The position numbers and the translations under genes are program-made. 64,000 nt of DNA from Paratinospora sagittata (Eukaryota > Streptophyta > Magnoliopsida > Ranunculales > Menispermaceae): contig CM069608.1 in NCBI GenBank assembly GCA_035771175.1, positions 8,583,019 through 8,647,018 of the forward strand, given 5' to 3'. The notes below the pieces were generated by a model, which was not told the DNA's origin, searched no databases, and worked only from the letters and a program-made list of their open reading frames with translations. Of this stretch, positions 35,401 to 50,400 are shown one piece after another. How positions within the stretch are numbered: the first letter of the stretch is position 1; the number at the start of each line of letters is the position of its first letter.

Positions 35401-38400
35401 CACTTACAACATCCTTGAAAATCCTATTGTTGCGTTCACACCAAATTGACCATAAAATAGCCATAGACACGACACAACCAACTTTTCTACACCTTCTACT
35501 AACATCATTAACATGATTGAAACTAAAACAATTTTCGCAAGAGAGAGGTGTTGAGAACTTCCCGAGCAACGTCCTTTCCCATCCAAACCAAATCCTACAA
35601 AGAGAATGGGCAGTTGAAGAACAAATATCGACTGTCTCTGGGCCTTGATGACACAACACACAACACTGCGGAGAATGACAAACATGCGGGAGCCGTTTCT
35701 GGAGCAAGTCTTGAGTGCATATCCTGTTGAGAGCCACAAGCCAACCAAACACTCTAATTCTATTTGGAATTGGAGTTTTCCAAATGTGATTACAATAGGA
35801 AAGGTTTGGGGTACAGTTGAAGTCATTGAGAAATTGAAAGAGAGAGTGACATGTGTAGGAGCCTGAATTGTCAAGGGACCAAAGGAAAGAGTCACTTGAG
35901 GAGGGAAAGAAGGGAGCAGATTTCTGACTCTTCCCTTACTGTAAGGTTTCTTGGGAAGTGGAAATTCCTTGAGGGTTGTTCAAGGTGGGAAGAGGGAAGG
36001 GAGGCAAGGAAGTGGCAAATGGGGGCATTAGGAGCAATTAGAAAGTCGAAAGAGAGAAGGGAAAGAATGGCCAATGGGGGAATCACCACACTAATTATCT
36101 TCCCTAAAACGAATCAACTGGCCATTCCCAACTTTGGGGGTAAGATGGGGTAAGAAAATGAAGGCTGAATATGAACTTCCACGAATTCCCTATGGGTGAC
36201 GTGAGATACACTACCGGATTCCCTCCCGGACAAAGATCTTCCATATTTGCTTCTAATGACTTGGATCCATGAAGCTTCGTTTTCATTCATAAAACGCCAT
36301 AGCAACCATTTTGCTCCAAGGGCTGTATTCTTGTTCTTGAGGTTGCCAAGACCAAGACCACCTAGTGCCTGTGATTTTTGGACATTCTTCCAACTGACCA
36401 AATGAAAACCATTACCACCATCCCCACCTTTCCAAAAAAAAGACCACATCAATTTTTCAATTTTAGTAATCACTGCAACCGGCATCTTGAGGATAGACAA
36501 ATAGTAATTTGGCAAAGCCAATGAGCACCGACTTGACAAGCACAAGTCTCCCACCTCTTGATAAAAAACTTCGCCTCCACCCACTAAGCCTCTTTTCAAC
36601 CTTGGACACTACAGGATTCCAAAAAACTCTCCTTTAATGGGTTACCTCCCAGGGGTAGTCCTAGATAGGACATAGGCCAATCACCAACCTCACATCCAAT
36701 TTTCCTTGCAAGAATTGCCAAAACTGTAGGGTCCATATTGATACCCACAATTTGGCTTTTGGCCATGTTGATTCTCATACCGGATAACTTGCAAAAGCAA
36801 TGAATAACCTTCATCAAATGTAAAACATTCGGCTCCGACCCCTGAAGAAGGAAGAGAGTGTCATTTGCATATTGGAGATGAGAGACCTCCACTTTATCTT
36901 TCTCGATGGAGAGACCTCGGACCAAATTGCATTGGCATGCCTTTTGGACAAGGCTTCCCAAAGCATATGCTACTAATGTAAATAGGAATGGAGACAAAGG
37001 ATCTCCTTGGCGAAGGCCTCTGCTGTCATCAAACTTATCCCTCGGCCTACCATTAATTATAACAGAATAATTCACCGAACTGATGCAACCATGAATCCAA
37101 CTTCTCCATCTCTCCCTCATGCCCTTATTAAGCATAACGTGATCACGGAAAGCCCAATCAACTGTAACATAAGCTTTAGCAAAGTCAGCTTTGAAAACCA
37201 CTCCAGGTTTCTTCAAACAACGATATTCTTCCATCGCTTCATTGGCAACGAGAACCGCATCATGGATGTGTCTATCTTGGATGAAGGTGGACTGAGACGT
37301 GCCAATGGTCGTATGAAGGACATGCCGAAGCCTATTAGACAACACCTTGGCAATTATTTTGTATAAGCTTGTAACCAAACTTATACGTCGGTAGTCTGTA
37401 ACTTTTGCTGAATTGATATACTTCAGCATGAGGCAAATATATGTTTCATTGGTCTTTTTATTGATAATTCCTTTTTCATGAAACTCCTCCATCACCTTCA
37501 TAATATCATCTTTCAAAACAAACCAAGCCTTTTGGTAGAATAACATAGAGAAGCCATCGGCCCCAGAGCTTTATTCCCTTCACAAGAAAAGATTGCGTTC
37601 CGAATTTCATCCTCTTCAAAAGGCCTCTCAAGGAAGCAACTTGCATAAGAATCGATAGGTCTCCAATCAATACCCTCAATGCCCCATGTGTCTTTTGCTT
37701 GAGCCGTGTAGAGGTTTTTGAAGGAATGAACAATTTCCTTAACCACACCTTCCTCATTCTCAATGACAGTGCCATCAAGACGTTCAATCTTGGATATCGA
37801 ATTCCTTGATCTCCGATTATTTAGAACACGATGGAAGAAACTGGAATTGGCATCTCCTTCCTTAAGCCACTTAATCTTAGCCTTTTGGAAGTAGATCCTA
37901 TCCTCAATCATAGTCACCTCTGCATGTTCTGCCTTTGCCTTCTTCCTTGCCACAACAAGGTCTTGATTCCACCCAGACAGACCCTCCTTCTCATCAATGC
38001 CTTTGATAATCTCCTCCAAGTTTCATTTCCTCAATTTGATGGACCCATAAACCGAATTATCCCACTCCTTGAAATTTCTTTTCAACTCACTTAACTTTAA
38101 CATAAAGTGATGACTGGGCTTCCCATAAGACAAGGAAGATCTCCACCAAGAAGACAAATTACTAGAGAAATCTGTATGATCAGTCCAAAAGTTCTCAAAA
38201 CGGAATGGCGTTGGACCCCACCTTGTAGGCTTGGCGTCCAAGACAATAGGAGAATGGTCTGAAGTCAGCCTTATCAAAGCCTCTTGACGGAACGTGGGGA
38301 ACAAAGAAACCCAGCCTTGTGAGACGAAATTTGTCAAGCCTGCAGCATATAGTAACATCCCTGAGATTGGACCAAGTGAACCTAGCGTTTAGCAAATGCG

Positions 38401-41400
38401 GATCATACAAACCCAAGTCATCAATGATGGAGTTAAATTCCTGCATGCATCTTGTCAATCTTGGGCTGTTATGTTTTTCATCCACATTCCTGACAGTATT
38501 GAAATCACCTCTGAGGATCCAATTCTGCCCGCAAATGCTGCTCAATGCACCCAACTCCAGCCAAAATTTTTCTCGAAGACTGTACGAAGGGGGGCCATAA
38601 ATTCCAGTCAACCACCGTAAGGAGCCCTCGATGTCTCTGATCTGAACAGAAATTGAGAAGTCTCCGACCCAACTCTGCACCACCTCGATTAGCCTTGTAT
38701 CCCACACAACAAGGATGCCACCTGTTGTCCCCCAAGCTAGGAGAGAGACCCAACCTTTGAACCTTGAGCACCATAATCTGCTCACCAAAGATCTGTCTAC
38801 AATCTGCTTTTTAGTTTCCTGAAGAATGACAATCTCAGGATTCGCCTTACAAATGGTCTTCTTAATCATCCTACACTTATTCCCATCACCACATCCTTTA
38901 ACATTCCATGAAACAATCTTCATTTAGAAATTGCACACTTCCCTTTACCACGGCCTAGTAACCTGCCTTTACTATTCGCATAGAGCAACTTTCTGGAGTT
39001 CTTCAACGCCTGTTTACGCTGGAGCCTTTGCATGTTCAAGTTCATCTTCCTGATGAATTTAGCCACCCTGTTCGAAGATCTCGATTGGTTATTAGAGGAG
39101 CCTGAGCACACAGAAGTCGGTCTGCCAATATCCCCTTCATGAGCAGATTCTTCCACTACCAATGAAACACTATCACGACCATGAAGAGTATCTGTATTCA
39201 CACCACCCACATCTTCATATGGGAAATTTGGGGTTGGAAGGGAATCCGGGCACAGAATCGAGGGGGGAGATTTGTGGTTTCGAAGAGAAGTATTTGTAGG
39301 GTGGGCAGAAACATAGTTTGAAAGCTCAAAATCCAAATGAGAAATAGGGAGAAAGAGAGGTACCTGGGATTCAACGGGATCTCTGTAGCTCGTCGCGTCG
39401 TCGGTAGTGTGAAGGCCATTAATGCCAAAATCAACGTGCTGGTCATTTTCTTTTCGCCCTGGTTCAAATTCACATGAATCTTTAAGATCCTCGCTGTTGT
39501 CGAGATCCTCGTCGTTGTATTGGTTGTGAAGATTTAGCACGCCGTCATCAACCTCTTCAACAATTTGCTTGTCTTTATAGAGACCGAAATTAGCTCGCCT
39601 TCTGTCGTTCTTCATCTGTTGACCGGAGGAAGATTGACGCCTTATGTATTTTTCAATCTCAGAGCCAGAGTTCAGTGAGCCTTCCTCCGCCATGATGATG
39701 CCCTTCCCTTTAGCACGCGACCCTCCTGCTTCCTTTTTATTCTGCTTAGAGAGAACCTCATCCTGAGATGTTTCAATTATCCCAAGTCGAAGATTAGAAT
39801 TGGAATTAGTCTTCCGAAAGTTTTTACTTGCCATCAGCGGTATAGGAGCTAACGTATCCTGACCCTTGCCCTTTCCAGATTGGTTTAGAAAAGACGGTCC
39901 ACCTTTTTGCACCACTTGAGTCCGTGATACCTCCATTGGGCCTAGCCGAGCTGACTTGGGCTTCGGATCTAAAATAGGCAATTCTTTGGCCGTTCGATCC
40001 TGGGCCTGGGGGTGGTCCCTGGTCTGATTCCTTGTTGCATTCTGCCAGTACTGTGGGCGTGGAGCCTTACAGTGGGTAGGAACGTTATGGCTACAATTTG
40101 CGCCACTATCTGCAACATGATTGTTAACGATTCTATAGGTCGCGTGTCGCTCCTTGGTTTGATGTGGGACCTTCTGTCCCTGCACCACGTCAAACCATTT
40201 TCAAGTACGGTCATTACTCTTCCATGGAGGCTCCGCCCTCCGATCTTCTCGATCATCGAAAGAATCATGCATGCTTCAGCCATGTTGATCTCTGTTCCTA
40301 ACCTTTCCTTGAACTCCTCCGGTTGTCACTAAACGACGAGGTTCGATTTTGAATGTTCGAACTCTGACAAATTGGCCGTCGATAATGACAGAGAGGTTTT
40401 CCGAGATAAAACCATCCCATTCTCCCTGGACCTTGATTTTGGCATACCGCAGAAAAGACAGATTCAATGTCTCCTCATCGACATGAATCAGTCCTCCACA
40501 CTTATCACCAATGGAACGGAAGATCTCCTGGGTCCAGTTTTCCACCGGAATCCCATCGATTCCAATCCAGGAATTGAAACATCTCGTGGGCCTTTTCTGC
40601 CATTGGAAGTCCGGATGCCAGTCAACGATTCTAGCTCGTTGAGATTTAAAGGACTTTCGTATCTCCCTCTGTTCATTAGTTGTCCGACACCAAAACACTG
40701 CTCTATCATCCCTCAGCACTGACACAACCAAACACCGACATAGGATTGTTGAAATTTCCTGCTTTAGCTCCTCCCAACAGATAGACGGGTGTAGTCGGAA
40801 AATGACCATGGCCAAATTCTAGATATCGCTACTATGTGGTTTTGTAGCATGTTTTAGCTTTGCACCAGAGGTCGGGTGGAAATCGGTTTTAGAACTTAGG
40901 AACTGATGCAGACACACTTCAAAACTATCCCATCCGTTTGCAGATGCTGTCTTAGGGATAAAAATGGATCGGGAACGACCTCCATGGACTGTCGTTACCC
41001 TCATAAAACCCCCTCTAGCATTTCTGAGGGTTTCAACAATGACCACGCTAGTCTTACCTTGTAACGAGCGCTTGAAGCCCCCGATGATCCTAGTATTTCC
41101 TGCTTCTCCTATCTGGTTAAGGAGCCAATGAGCCAAGTCCAAATCCATTGAAATGTAAAAGATCTTTATCCCAGTATCTTCCTTGACAAAACCTCATTTC
41201 GATCATTTGATAACCTGATAGAGAACTTCTTCTTTCCAGTGGAGAAACATGATGAAACAGTGGAAAACCCTATGGGCGTTCCACCACGAACTTCAGAAAT
41301 CTTAACCATTGTCGGTATAACACCGAGAGTCAAGAGCAAAAGGTTGAACAGTTGTTGAAAGTGAGAGGAGAAGGTGAGTTTCTGATAGAGATGCTAAATT

Positions 41401-44400
41401 GGGGAAACGAAGAAGCGAAGGAAAGCGAAGTTGCAGGTTTGTTGTTTAATGGATGGAGGTCAGATGATGAGAAAAGAAGAAGCGAAGATGAGGCCGTGGA
41501 GACACACGCCATTATACAGGATTTGGGTTGATGGGCTTGGCATTCCTTCTTAATGCTCATCAATTATGTAATTCCTCTATTGAATTACCATCGACTATTC
41601 CTTGCAAAACTATTGTAATGCGGATCTCATGATCTTAATTTGATTTCCACTTAGGCCTTGAATATGAGAAACCGTCGCGGTGAATCTAGTTTTACCTCTT
41701 TTTACCCTAACTTTTATCGTTGTCTTGGCCCAAAACAAACCCATTTTAGAATTTCTATTAGAACCTAACAAGAATAGCTCCTCATGTACATTTAGAAAGA
41801 AACCTCATCGAGAGAGAAGAAGCGAAGGCTGCCATTCTTCTTAATTCCTTGGAACACATTCAACTTATAGAGGGGGCAGAGAGCGTTTATTGGCCCTGCC
41901 TTCCTATTATATTGATTCATTTGTAAAGCATTGGTTCCATCAAAAGTCAAATTTCTAGGTTGTTGGTTTATAGCTCTGCATAAGTTGAATATTGGAGATG
42001 TTCTCCAAAAAAGACTTTAGAATATGTATATCTCGCCGCATTAGTGTGCTATGCTATGTGCAAATAGGACAATGAGTCCATTGAGCACATTTTCATGCAA
42101 TGCACCCTTACATAGGAATCATGGCAATGATTGCACACGCATTTCCCAGTTACTACATTGCCAGGTGAGGATTCACAAGGGGACAACATCTTTTTGTATA
42201 CGGACAAGGTACCAATAGGTTGAAAAAAACACCAGGAAATAGTGCTCTTGGTAGTTGCGTGGAGCATTTGGAAAGAAAGGAAACAACAAGTGGAAAAGGT
42301 CTCACTTTCTAGCATATATGTGGGTAGCAAATAGTAAATTGTTTAAGGGGTATGGAATTGGGAAGGGATCAGAGGTTGGGGGCTTTTTATTGGCCTATAA
42401 GCAGAATTGATGGATATCTCATCTCCTACCGGGATGAAAGTTTTCATTCCATTGATGTAACATGTAATCTTCCTATAAATTATATATAAAATTTCTAGTT
42501 TCTTTAAAAAGGGACATGATAATTTTGGGGTAACTGGAAAATAAATTCTTTCGTAGAATTAACATGATGGAGGTAAAAAAATACTTAAATGAAAATGAAA
42601 TGCTAAGGCTTTTAGACTAGATGATATTTCTATTGAGGTTTGGAAGGGCCTAGGGGAAATTGGAGTCTTGTGGTTTACCATATTGTTTAATAAGGTTGTA
42701 GCAACTAAAAGAATGCCCGATGATTGGAGGAAAAGTATCTTAATACCTATATATATATATAAAAAAAGGTGATATCCAAAATTGTGCAAATTATTGAGGG
42801 ATTAAATTGATGAGTCATACAATGAAATTGTGGAAGAGAGTAATAGAAAATCGCGTAAGAGTTGAAACTTTGGTGTCAAATAATCAATTTGGGTTTATGC
42901 ATGAGAGATTGACCATGAAAGCTATTTATTTATTAAGAAGACTGACGGAGAGGTATAAGTGTTGTAAAACTAAAATAATAAAAAATACAGAGATGTAACG
43001 TGGTTCGGCTCTATGGCCTACGTCCATGGAAGAAGAGGGGAAAATATTTCTTATTCGTGATGATGTCTCAATGGAGGGACACCATATATATAGACATACA
43101 GGGCTATACACACATATAACAATAATTACAATTTTAGTAACTCCTAAATAAAATAACTATTAAATTTATCATCTTTCTTGAAAGAACATAAATCCCACAG
43201 ATTTTGCTCTTCTCCGCAACACTCCCCCTCAAGCTGGTGAATAAAGGTTTACCATTTTCAACTTGGCCACGCTTGCTTGAAATGTAGTATGTTTAACTCT
43301 ATAGTGAGCACATCGGTGAGCTGATTATTGGTAGACACATGGAGTACAGATCAACTCACTATCAAGCTTCTCCTTAATGAAGTGTCTATCAATCTCTATA
43401 TGCTTGGTTTGATCATGTTGAACTAGGTTATGGGCAATGCTAATTGCAGACTTATTATCACAATAAAGTCTCATAAGGCCTTCCCAATGTATCTTCAAAT
43501 ATGTCAAACTTATTTACAACCATAATAGCTCACAAACCCCTTGTGCCATTGCTCGAAATTTTGCTTCAGCACTAGATCTGGCCATTACATTCTGCTTTTT
43601 ACTTTGCCATGTCACCAAATTTCCACCAAGAAACGTACAATATCCCATAATTGATCTTCTGTCAACTATTGAACCAACATAGTCTGCATCTGTATATGCT
43701 TCAAGAACTACTCATGTGTGTCGTTTAAATAAGATGCCCTCTCCTGGAGTCCCTTTAAGATACTGTAAGACGCGGTTAGCTGCTTGCAAATGAATATCTT
43801 TAGGGTTGTGCATGAACTAACTTGTTACACTTGCTGCATATGCAATATCAGGTCTTGTGTGAGAGAGATAGATGATACATCTCCTTATTAACAGCCAACG
43901 CTTCTTCAGCTTCTCCAAGCTTGTGATTAGGATCAATAGGTGTATTCACTGGTTTGCATGCTAGCTTCCTTGTTTCTTTTTTTTTAAAAAAAGAAACAAA
44001 AGTGTATTGCATTATGTGATGAAATTCACTGTTTGAAGACTATACAAAACAACCAAACAAAACGCAAAATAACCCTAAAAAATTAGACAAAATTGCCCCA
44101 GCCTCTAAGCCAATCGCTCAGAGCAAAACCCTTTAACAAACTACCATTAGCTACCCTAAAGGAAGCTAACATATGCGAATTCTCCCAAACGTCGACAATG
44201 TGGTGTTCAACTTCCTCGAACACCCTGCCATTCCTTTCCTTCCACAACGACCAAAGAACCACTAAACAAACCGCCTGCCAATGGCCTTTCCACTCCGCTT
44301 GAATGGGAACAAGTGAAAATGACCAAGCTCAAACTCCTCCGAGCACATAACAGGAAAATGATGACACCACCTTCTCCACACTTCCCTGGACTATGGACAC

Positions 44401-47400
44401 CTCCAAAATAGATGATCAACGGACTTCGCATCTATTTTGCATAAAAAACATCTAAAAGGAGACAAACACATGTTAGGAAACCTTCTTTGAAGCACATCTC
44501 CAGTGTTCACCTTTCCATGAGCCACCACCCACCCCAAAAATTTAACTTTAGATGGTACTTGTGCTTTCCATAAGAGATTGTAATGTGGAAAAGAAGGGAT
44601 AGAAGAATCATTAAGAAGGGCTACATAGAAAGACTTAGTGGAAAAAATACTTGATGGGTCCCATGGCCAAACAATTTTGTTCCTATCCTCGGTAAGGACA
44701 ACACCCTCAAGTAAGCAGACGAGAGACTCGACAACCCGCTCTCCTCGAGGGAAGAAATTGCTTCCAAAAAGAAAATCCCACCCCCCAAGATTTCCCTCCC
44801 CATTAGCTCAGCCTCTCCTAAAATTCGAAATGGGTTTATTGCGAAGCAAAAATCGATGGAAAAGGTTAGGGAACAGATTCTGAAAGAAATCGCTACCACA
44901 CCAAAGGTCCTCCTAGAAACGAATGGATTCGCCATTTCCAAGTTTAAATCTAATAAGGGGTAAAAAGTAAGGGTAAACAGAAAATATAAACTTCCACGGG
45001 CTTCTGTAGGTTACCCTCGATGCAATCCCAGAGTCCCTGCAGTTGTCCCTAACCCAATGCCTATTGTGAATCACCCGACACCACAGTTGCTCCTGCTCTT
45101 GAGGAAACCCCCATAACCACTTACCAACCAAAACTCTATTTCTCATCCCTATGTTTCCAATCCCCAACCCACCAAGCTCAACCTTCCGTTGTAAAGTACT
45201 CCATGCAACAAGATGAGAACCCCAACCCCTGACATCATTTCCCCACAAAAAATCTCGCATAAGCTTCTCAATTATGTTCGCCACCTTCCCTGGAACTTTA
45301 AACACTAACAAGTAGTATGTAGGAAGAGCATCCAACACGGATTTAATGAGTGACAATCGCCCCCCCTTTGACAGAAAACTCCTCTTCCAACCATCTAACC
45401 TTCTCGACACTTTAGAAATCATTGGCTCCCAGAAGTCAATTCTAGACGGATTGCCACCTAAGGGCATACCCAGGTATTTTATAGGCCAAACCCCCACTGA
45501 GCACCCAACTGAATCAGCCATGTTCCTCAGCCACTCCTGCTGAACAGATACTCCCGACAGCTGGCTCTTTGCCATATTAATAACCATACCAAATATCCAG
45601 CAAAAACACTTTACAATATTGGCTGCATTACTTATACAGTCCTTCTCTCCACTCAAGAAAATCAAGGTATCGTCAGCAAACTGAAGGTGAGTAACTTCCA
45701 CTTCATCCCGCCTTACCACAAAACCCTTAATCAGTCTTACTGCCTTCGCTTTGTCCAACATTCTTCCGAGCATGTCAACCACTTGGGTAAAAAGGAAAGG
45801 CGATAAAGGGTTGCCCTGCCTTGGGCCCTTTCACGAAATATTTTCCTCCTTGGGCAGTCGTTGACAAAAGTAGAGTAAGAGACTGAATTCAAACACCCCT
45901 GTGTCCATTTCCTCCACTTTAATCCAAAACCCTTCTTCAAAAGCACAAAATCTAGGAAATGCCAATCCACCATATCGTAAGCTTTCGCAAAGTCAAGCTT
46001 AAACACAACCCCTTCTTTCCTTCTAGCTATGTGATCATCAACCAATTCATTAACTACCAGGACTGCATCAATTATTTGACGCCCTTGAACAAAAGCCATC
46101 TGATTCTCTGAAAACGTGGTGTGCAGAACACCGTTCAGCCGATTAGCCAACACCTTCTCAAGGATCTTATAAAGACAAGTAACAAGACTAATGGGCCTAA
46201 AGTCTGCCACGTTTCGAGACAACCTTTTTAGGGATTAGACATAAATACGTCTCATTAGTGAAACCGTTTACAATCCCAGTTTGATGGAATTCCCGAAGAA
46301 CCTTCATAAGGTCGACTTTAACAACCTCCCAATAGCTCTGAAAAAATGACATTGTCAAGCCATTAGGACCCGAGGCCTTGGATCCTTCGCACTAAAAAAT
46401 AGCCTGCTTTACCTCATCTTCATCAAACGACAACTCCAACTCAACACTGTCTAATTCCCTGATGGGACTCCAATCCAGACCGTCCACACCCCACACATGA
46501 TGCTTACTACTAGAGAAAATTTTACTAAAATAGTCAGTGATCTCCTCAACGATCCCCTCCTCATCCTCCACCAGAGACCCATCCTCCTTCTCCAAGCTAG
46601 TGATGGAATTAACAGATCTTCTTCCATTCATTAGTCTATGGAAAAATTTCGAATTTCCATCTCCTTCCTTAAACCATTTAACTTGAGATTTAATTAAAGC
46701 ATTCCTATCCTCATTCTTATACAACCTCCATAATTCTGCTATAGCTAACCTTCTTTGACAAATCAAATCAACGTTCCACTTTGGACCTCCTTCCTTTCTA
46801 TCGAGCCCTAGAATTTATTCTTCCAATTCCTTCATCCTCGGCACTTCCCACCCTCTAATTTCTTTATCCCACCCATGGAGCCTATTCTTAACTGTCTTAA
46901 CTATCTGCATGAATTTGTAGCCTTCCCACACATAAGAAGGCCTTTCCCTCCACCACCCCTCAACTTGACTCTTAAACTCCCTGTGAGAAATTAGACGGCT
47001 GTCAAACCTCGAGGGGGCAAGTCCTGACGAGAAACAACTTCCCTGTTTCTTTAAGAAGATCCGTAATGTACTTCTGTTGAGAAATAAAGATTCCCTTGGA
47101 AGTATTTCAATCTCCCTAGGTCCTTGATCTCAAATTCCTTGGTCAAACACTGCTTCAAATTTTGTCTCTCGTTCTCATTGTTTCCTGTCATGATGATGTC
47201 ATCAACATACACTAATAAAGCTGTAACTCCCCCTGAAGCTGAGTGTTTAGTAAACAAAGTGTGATCTTCTTGGCTTTGTCTATATCCCATATTTGTCATT
47301 ACTTTAGCAAACTGACCAAACCATGCCCTTGGGGACTGTTTAAGTCCATACAAAGCCTTTTTCAATTTACACACTTTATTAGTGGTGCCAAATCCTGGAG

Positions 47401-50400
47401 GCACTTCCATATAAATCTCTTCTTCTAAATCTCCATGTAAAAATGCATTCTTTACATCAAATTGTTGCAGATCCCAGTCATAATTAGTTGCCAATGAAAA
47501 AAGAAGTCTCATTGTATTAATTTTTGCAACCAGAGCAAATATGTCTTGATAGTCCACACCATATGTCTGAGTATATCCTTTGGCTACTAATCTTGTCTTG
47601 TAGCGCTCCAGGGACCCATCTGCTTTGTATTTTACTAAATAAACCCATTTGCATCCCACAGGTTTCTTTCCTACAGGCAAGTTTACCAACTCCTAATTAT
47701 CATTTTTCCGTAAGGCTTCCATTTCCACATTCATGGCTTGTTTCCAATTTTCATAAGATAAAGCCTTAGACAAAGAGGTAAAGCACTTATGAGATGGAGA
47801 AAACTTTTCAAATGACACAACATGGGAAAGTGGATATAAGGGATGTTTAGTGCATTCCCTAATTCCTTTTTTAATGGCAATAGGAAGGTTTAGATCAATG
47901 TCTGTTACGGGTTGAGGTTCTGAAGGGTTTTGTGAGAGAGGGTCAGAGACTGTACCTTCATTTCCAAGAGCTGATTTAGATTCTTGGACTTGCATAGGTT
48001 CAGAGACTGTAGCTTTCTTCCTTGAGTACACCTGTCCAAGTCATTCGATCCTTAAGAGCAGGCGGCTCAAGTTCCGGTTCCCCACTTTGGTTATCACTGG
48101 GTTTTGAAGGTGCAGATGCAGATGGCTCAAGTGTGGAGGAAGATGGTATGGATGAGAGGTCAATGGAGAAGGGGTCGTAGAGGAGAGAATCCCGATCCTT
48201 ATCTTCCATGATGGAGTTCTCCCTCTGAAGAGAAGGAGCGGGAAAATAAGACTCACGTTCATTGAAAGTAACATCCGCTGAGACAAATACTTTTTTAGAC
48301 GGTGGATGGTAGCATTTGTACCCCTTATGAGTTGAGGAATACCCCACAAAAACACACTTGAGAGCTCTTGGTTCTAATTTTTCCCCTGTTTGGATGGTGA
48401 ACATGGACAAAGGAAACACACCCGAAGATTTTGGGAATGAGATTGTTGGAGGTTTTGATGTTAGGATAAAATTGTGATAACAATTCAATGGGACTCTTAA
48501 AACCAAGAACTCGAGAAGGTATTCGGTTGATAAGATGTGTGGCAGTTAGGATGGCTTCCCCCCAATAGAACTTAGGCACATTGTTATGGAATAAGAAGGC
48601 TCGGGTTGTATCAAGTAGGTGACCATTTTTCCTCTCAGCAACACCATTCTATTGTGGGGTGTGGACGCAAGACGATTCATGAATGATCCCTTCCTTTTGA
48701 AAGTAAGGGGTCAAGGTTTGATTAAAATAGTCCCTTACATTGTTAGACCGAAATTTCTTGATTTTAGCTTCGAATTGATTTTGTACCATGTTGAGAAAGT
48801 TTGGGAGAACGAAACTCACATCAGATTTTTGTTTGAGTAAAAATATCTAAGAGACTCTAGTATAGTCATCAATGAAAGATACAAACCGACGTGCTCCAGA
48901 AACATTAGGAATAGGAGAGGGACCCCAAATATCACTATGAATAAGATCAAAAGGAGTTGAACTTCTTTCATTGTGAACTGGGAAAGTTACACGCTTGTGT
49001 TTTACCACTTCACACACCTCACAATGAAAATCGTCAACATCTAGTGTCTTAAACAAAGACAGAAACATGACCTTAAGGGTTCTAAATGTGGGATGTCTAA
49101 GTCGACGGTGATGAAGCCATAATTTATCTTTAATGGAGAGATAGTGCTCAGAGAGAAATGATGAGTTATTCTTGATAAAATTTACCAGTGTCTCAAGGTA
49201 ATACAACTCATCCTGTTCCTTAGCAAGTCCAATTATTTTTCCCAACTTCTGGTCCTAAAATTCACAATGAATAGGATAGAAAATCACTTTACAGCTTAGA
49301 TCATGTGTTAACTTTTGTACAGAGAGAAGATTTGTGGATGGCTTTGGAATATGAAGTACATTTCTAAGTGTAAGTGTAGAGCTAATGTGAACATCTCCTA
49401 TACCTGCAACTGTGGTTAAAAACCCATCAGCTGTGGCTATTTTTCGACTGCTTGGACATGGAGTATAGGTATGAAATATATGACAAGAATTAGTCATGTG
49501 ATTAGTAGCACCGAAATCTATAATCCAAGAGTTTGCAAAGGATTTATCCGAGACTTTGAATCCAATAGAAATAGGAAACTTACTTGAATGTGCCAATGAG
49601 TTGGTACCTGAGGGTTTTCCAAGAGTGTTAAGTAGAGTTCTCAATCTCTTGATCTCATCTTGATTGAATTCGACTTGCTTAAGAGAGTGCTCTTCAATTG
49701 ATTGTACACTGGACATCTTTCTTTTGGCTCATGTACCAGTGGAAGCAGCAACAACAATAATGATGCTTGGTCAGATTCTTCAACAACAACGATGAAGGCC
49801 AAACAAGCCTCTTTTTGGCAATGAAGGCCGAAGATGCAGGTTGATGCCTTTTTGTTTTTTTATATTTATTTTTAGGGCGTAAAAGAAGAGATTAAAAAGA
49901 AAGAGAGAGGCGGGAGCAGAGAGACGAAGACGGGAGAGATAGAAGAGAGAAGAAGAGATGAAGCGGAGATGGCCGAGAGAGATAGCAGCAGCAGCAACGA
50001 TGAAGAAGATTCCTTGAACAGTGAAACACCTGCAACAACGACGAGCAACGACAAAGATGCAACGAGCAGTGACGAAAGATTGAGTAGTAACAGAGGCGAC
50101 GATGTCCCGGGAGACAAGCAATAGCAACGGCGGCGATGGTATGGTGGCGATAAAAAATAGAGGGTTCCGGTAGTGACGGCGATGAAGGCCAATAAAGAGG
50201 ATTCCGGCGATGAAGGCCGACAAAAGATTTCAGCGATGAAGGCCGAAAGATAAATATTCCCAGTTGTATGAGCCTAAAGCTCTGATACCATGTTGTAAAA
50301 ATAAAATAATAAAAAATACAGAGATGTAACATGGTTCGGCTCTATGGCCTACGTCCACGGGAGGGGAGAATATTTCTTATTCTTGATAATATTTCAATAG

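Larger units (their letters stand above)
35121..41676 (-). mobile_element. Near-full-length L1 LINE (L1-A)
   Basis: Flanked by a perfect 16-bp target duplication GCGGTGAATCTAGTTT (35105-35120 and 41677-41692), with a T run (poly(A) of the minus-strand element) at 35117-35132. At 6.56 kb it holds a 5' UTR (about 41150-41676), ORF1 and ORF2. Inserted antisense to the host gene. Confidence 0.93.
43237..49716 (-). pseudogene. Copia-4 pol remnant (protease to RNase H)
   Basis: Pieces from 49716 downward: protease IDFGATNHM (the catalytic site is Asp-Phe-Gly instead of Asp-Ser-Gly), integrase zinc motif ([10 protein letters not shown]) and core (HSDIWGP), the integrase C-terminal part, then reverse transcriptase with YVDDII near 47200. 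After the L1-B interruption RNase H resumes ([13 protein letters not shown] near 43460). Numerous stops and shifts. The leader (49720-50290) runs directly into protease-proximal sequence, so gag has been deleted. Confidence 0.85.

Noticed and set aside
35548..36153. Plus-strand frames over the L1-A 3' region
   Set aside because: They are antisense shadows of the L1 ORF2 C-terminal region.
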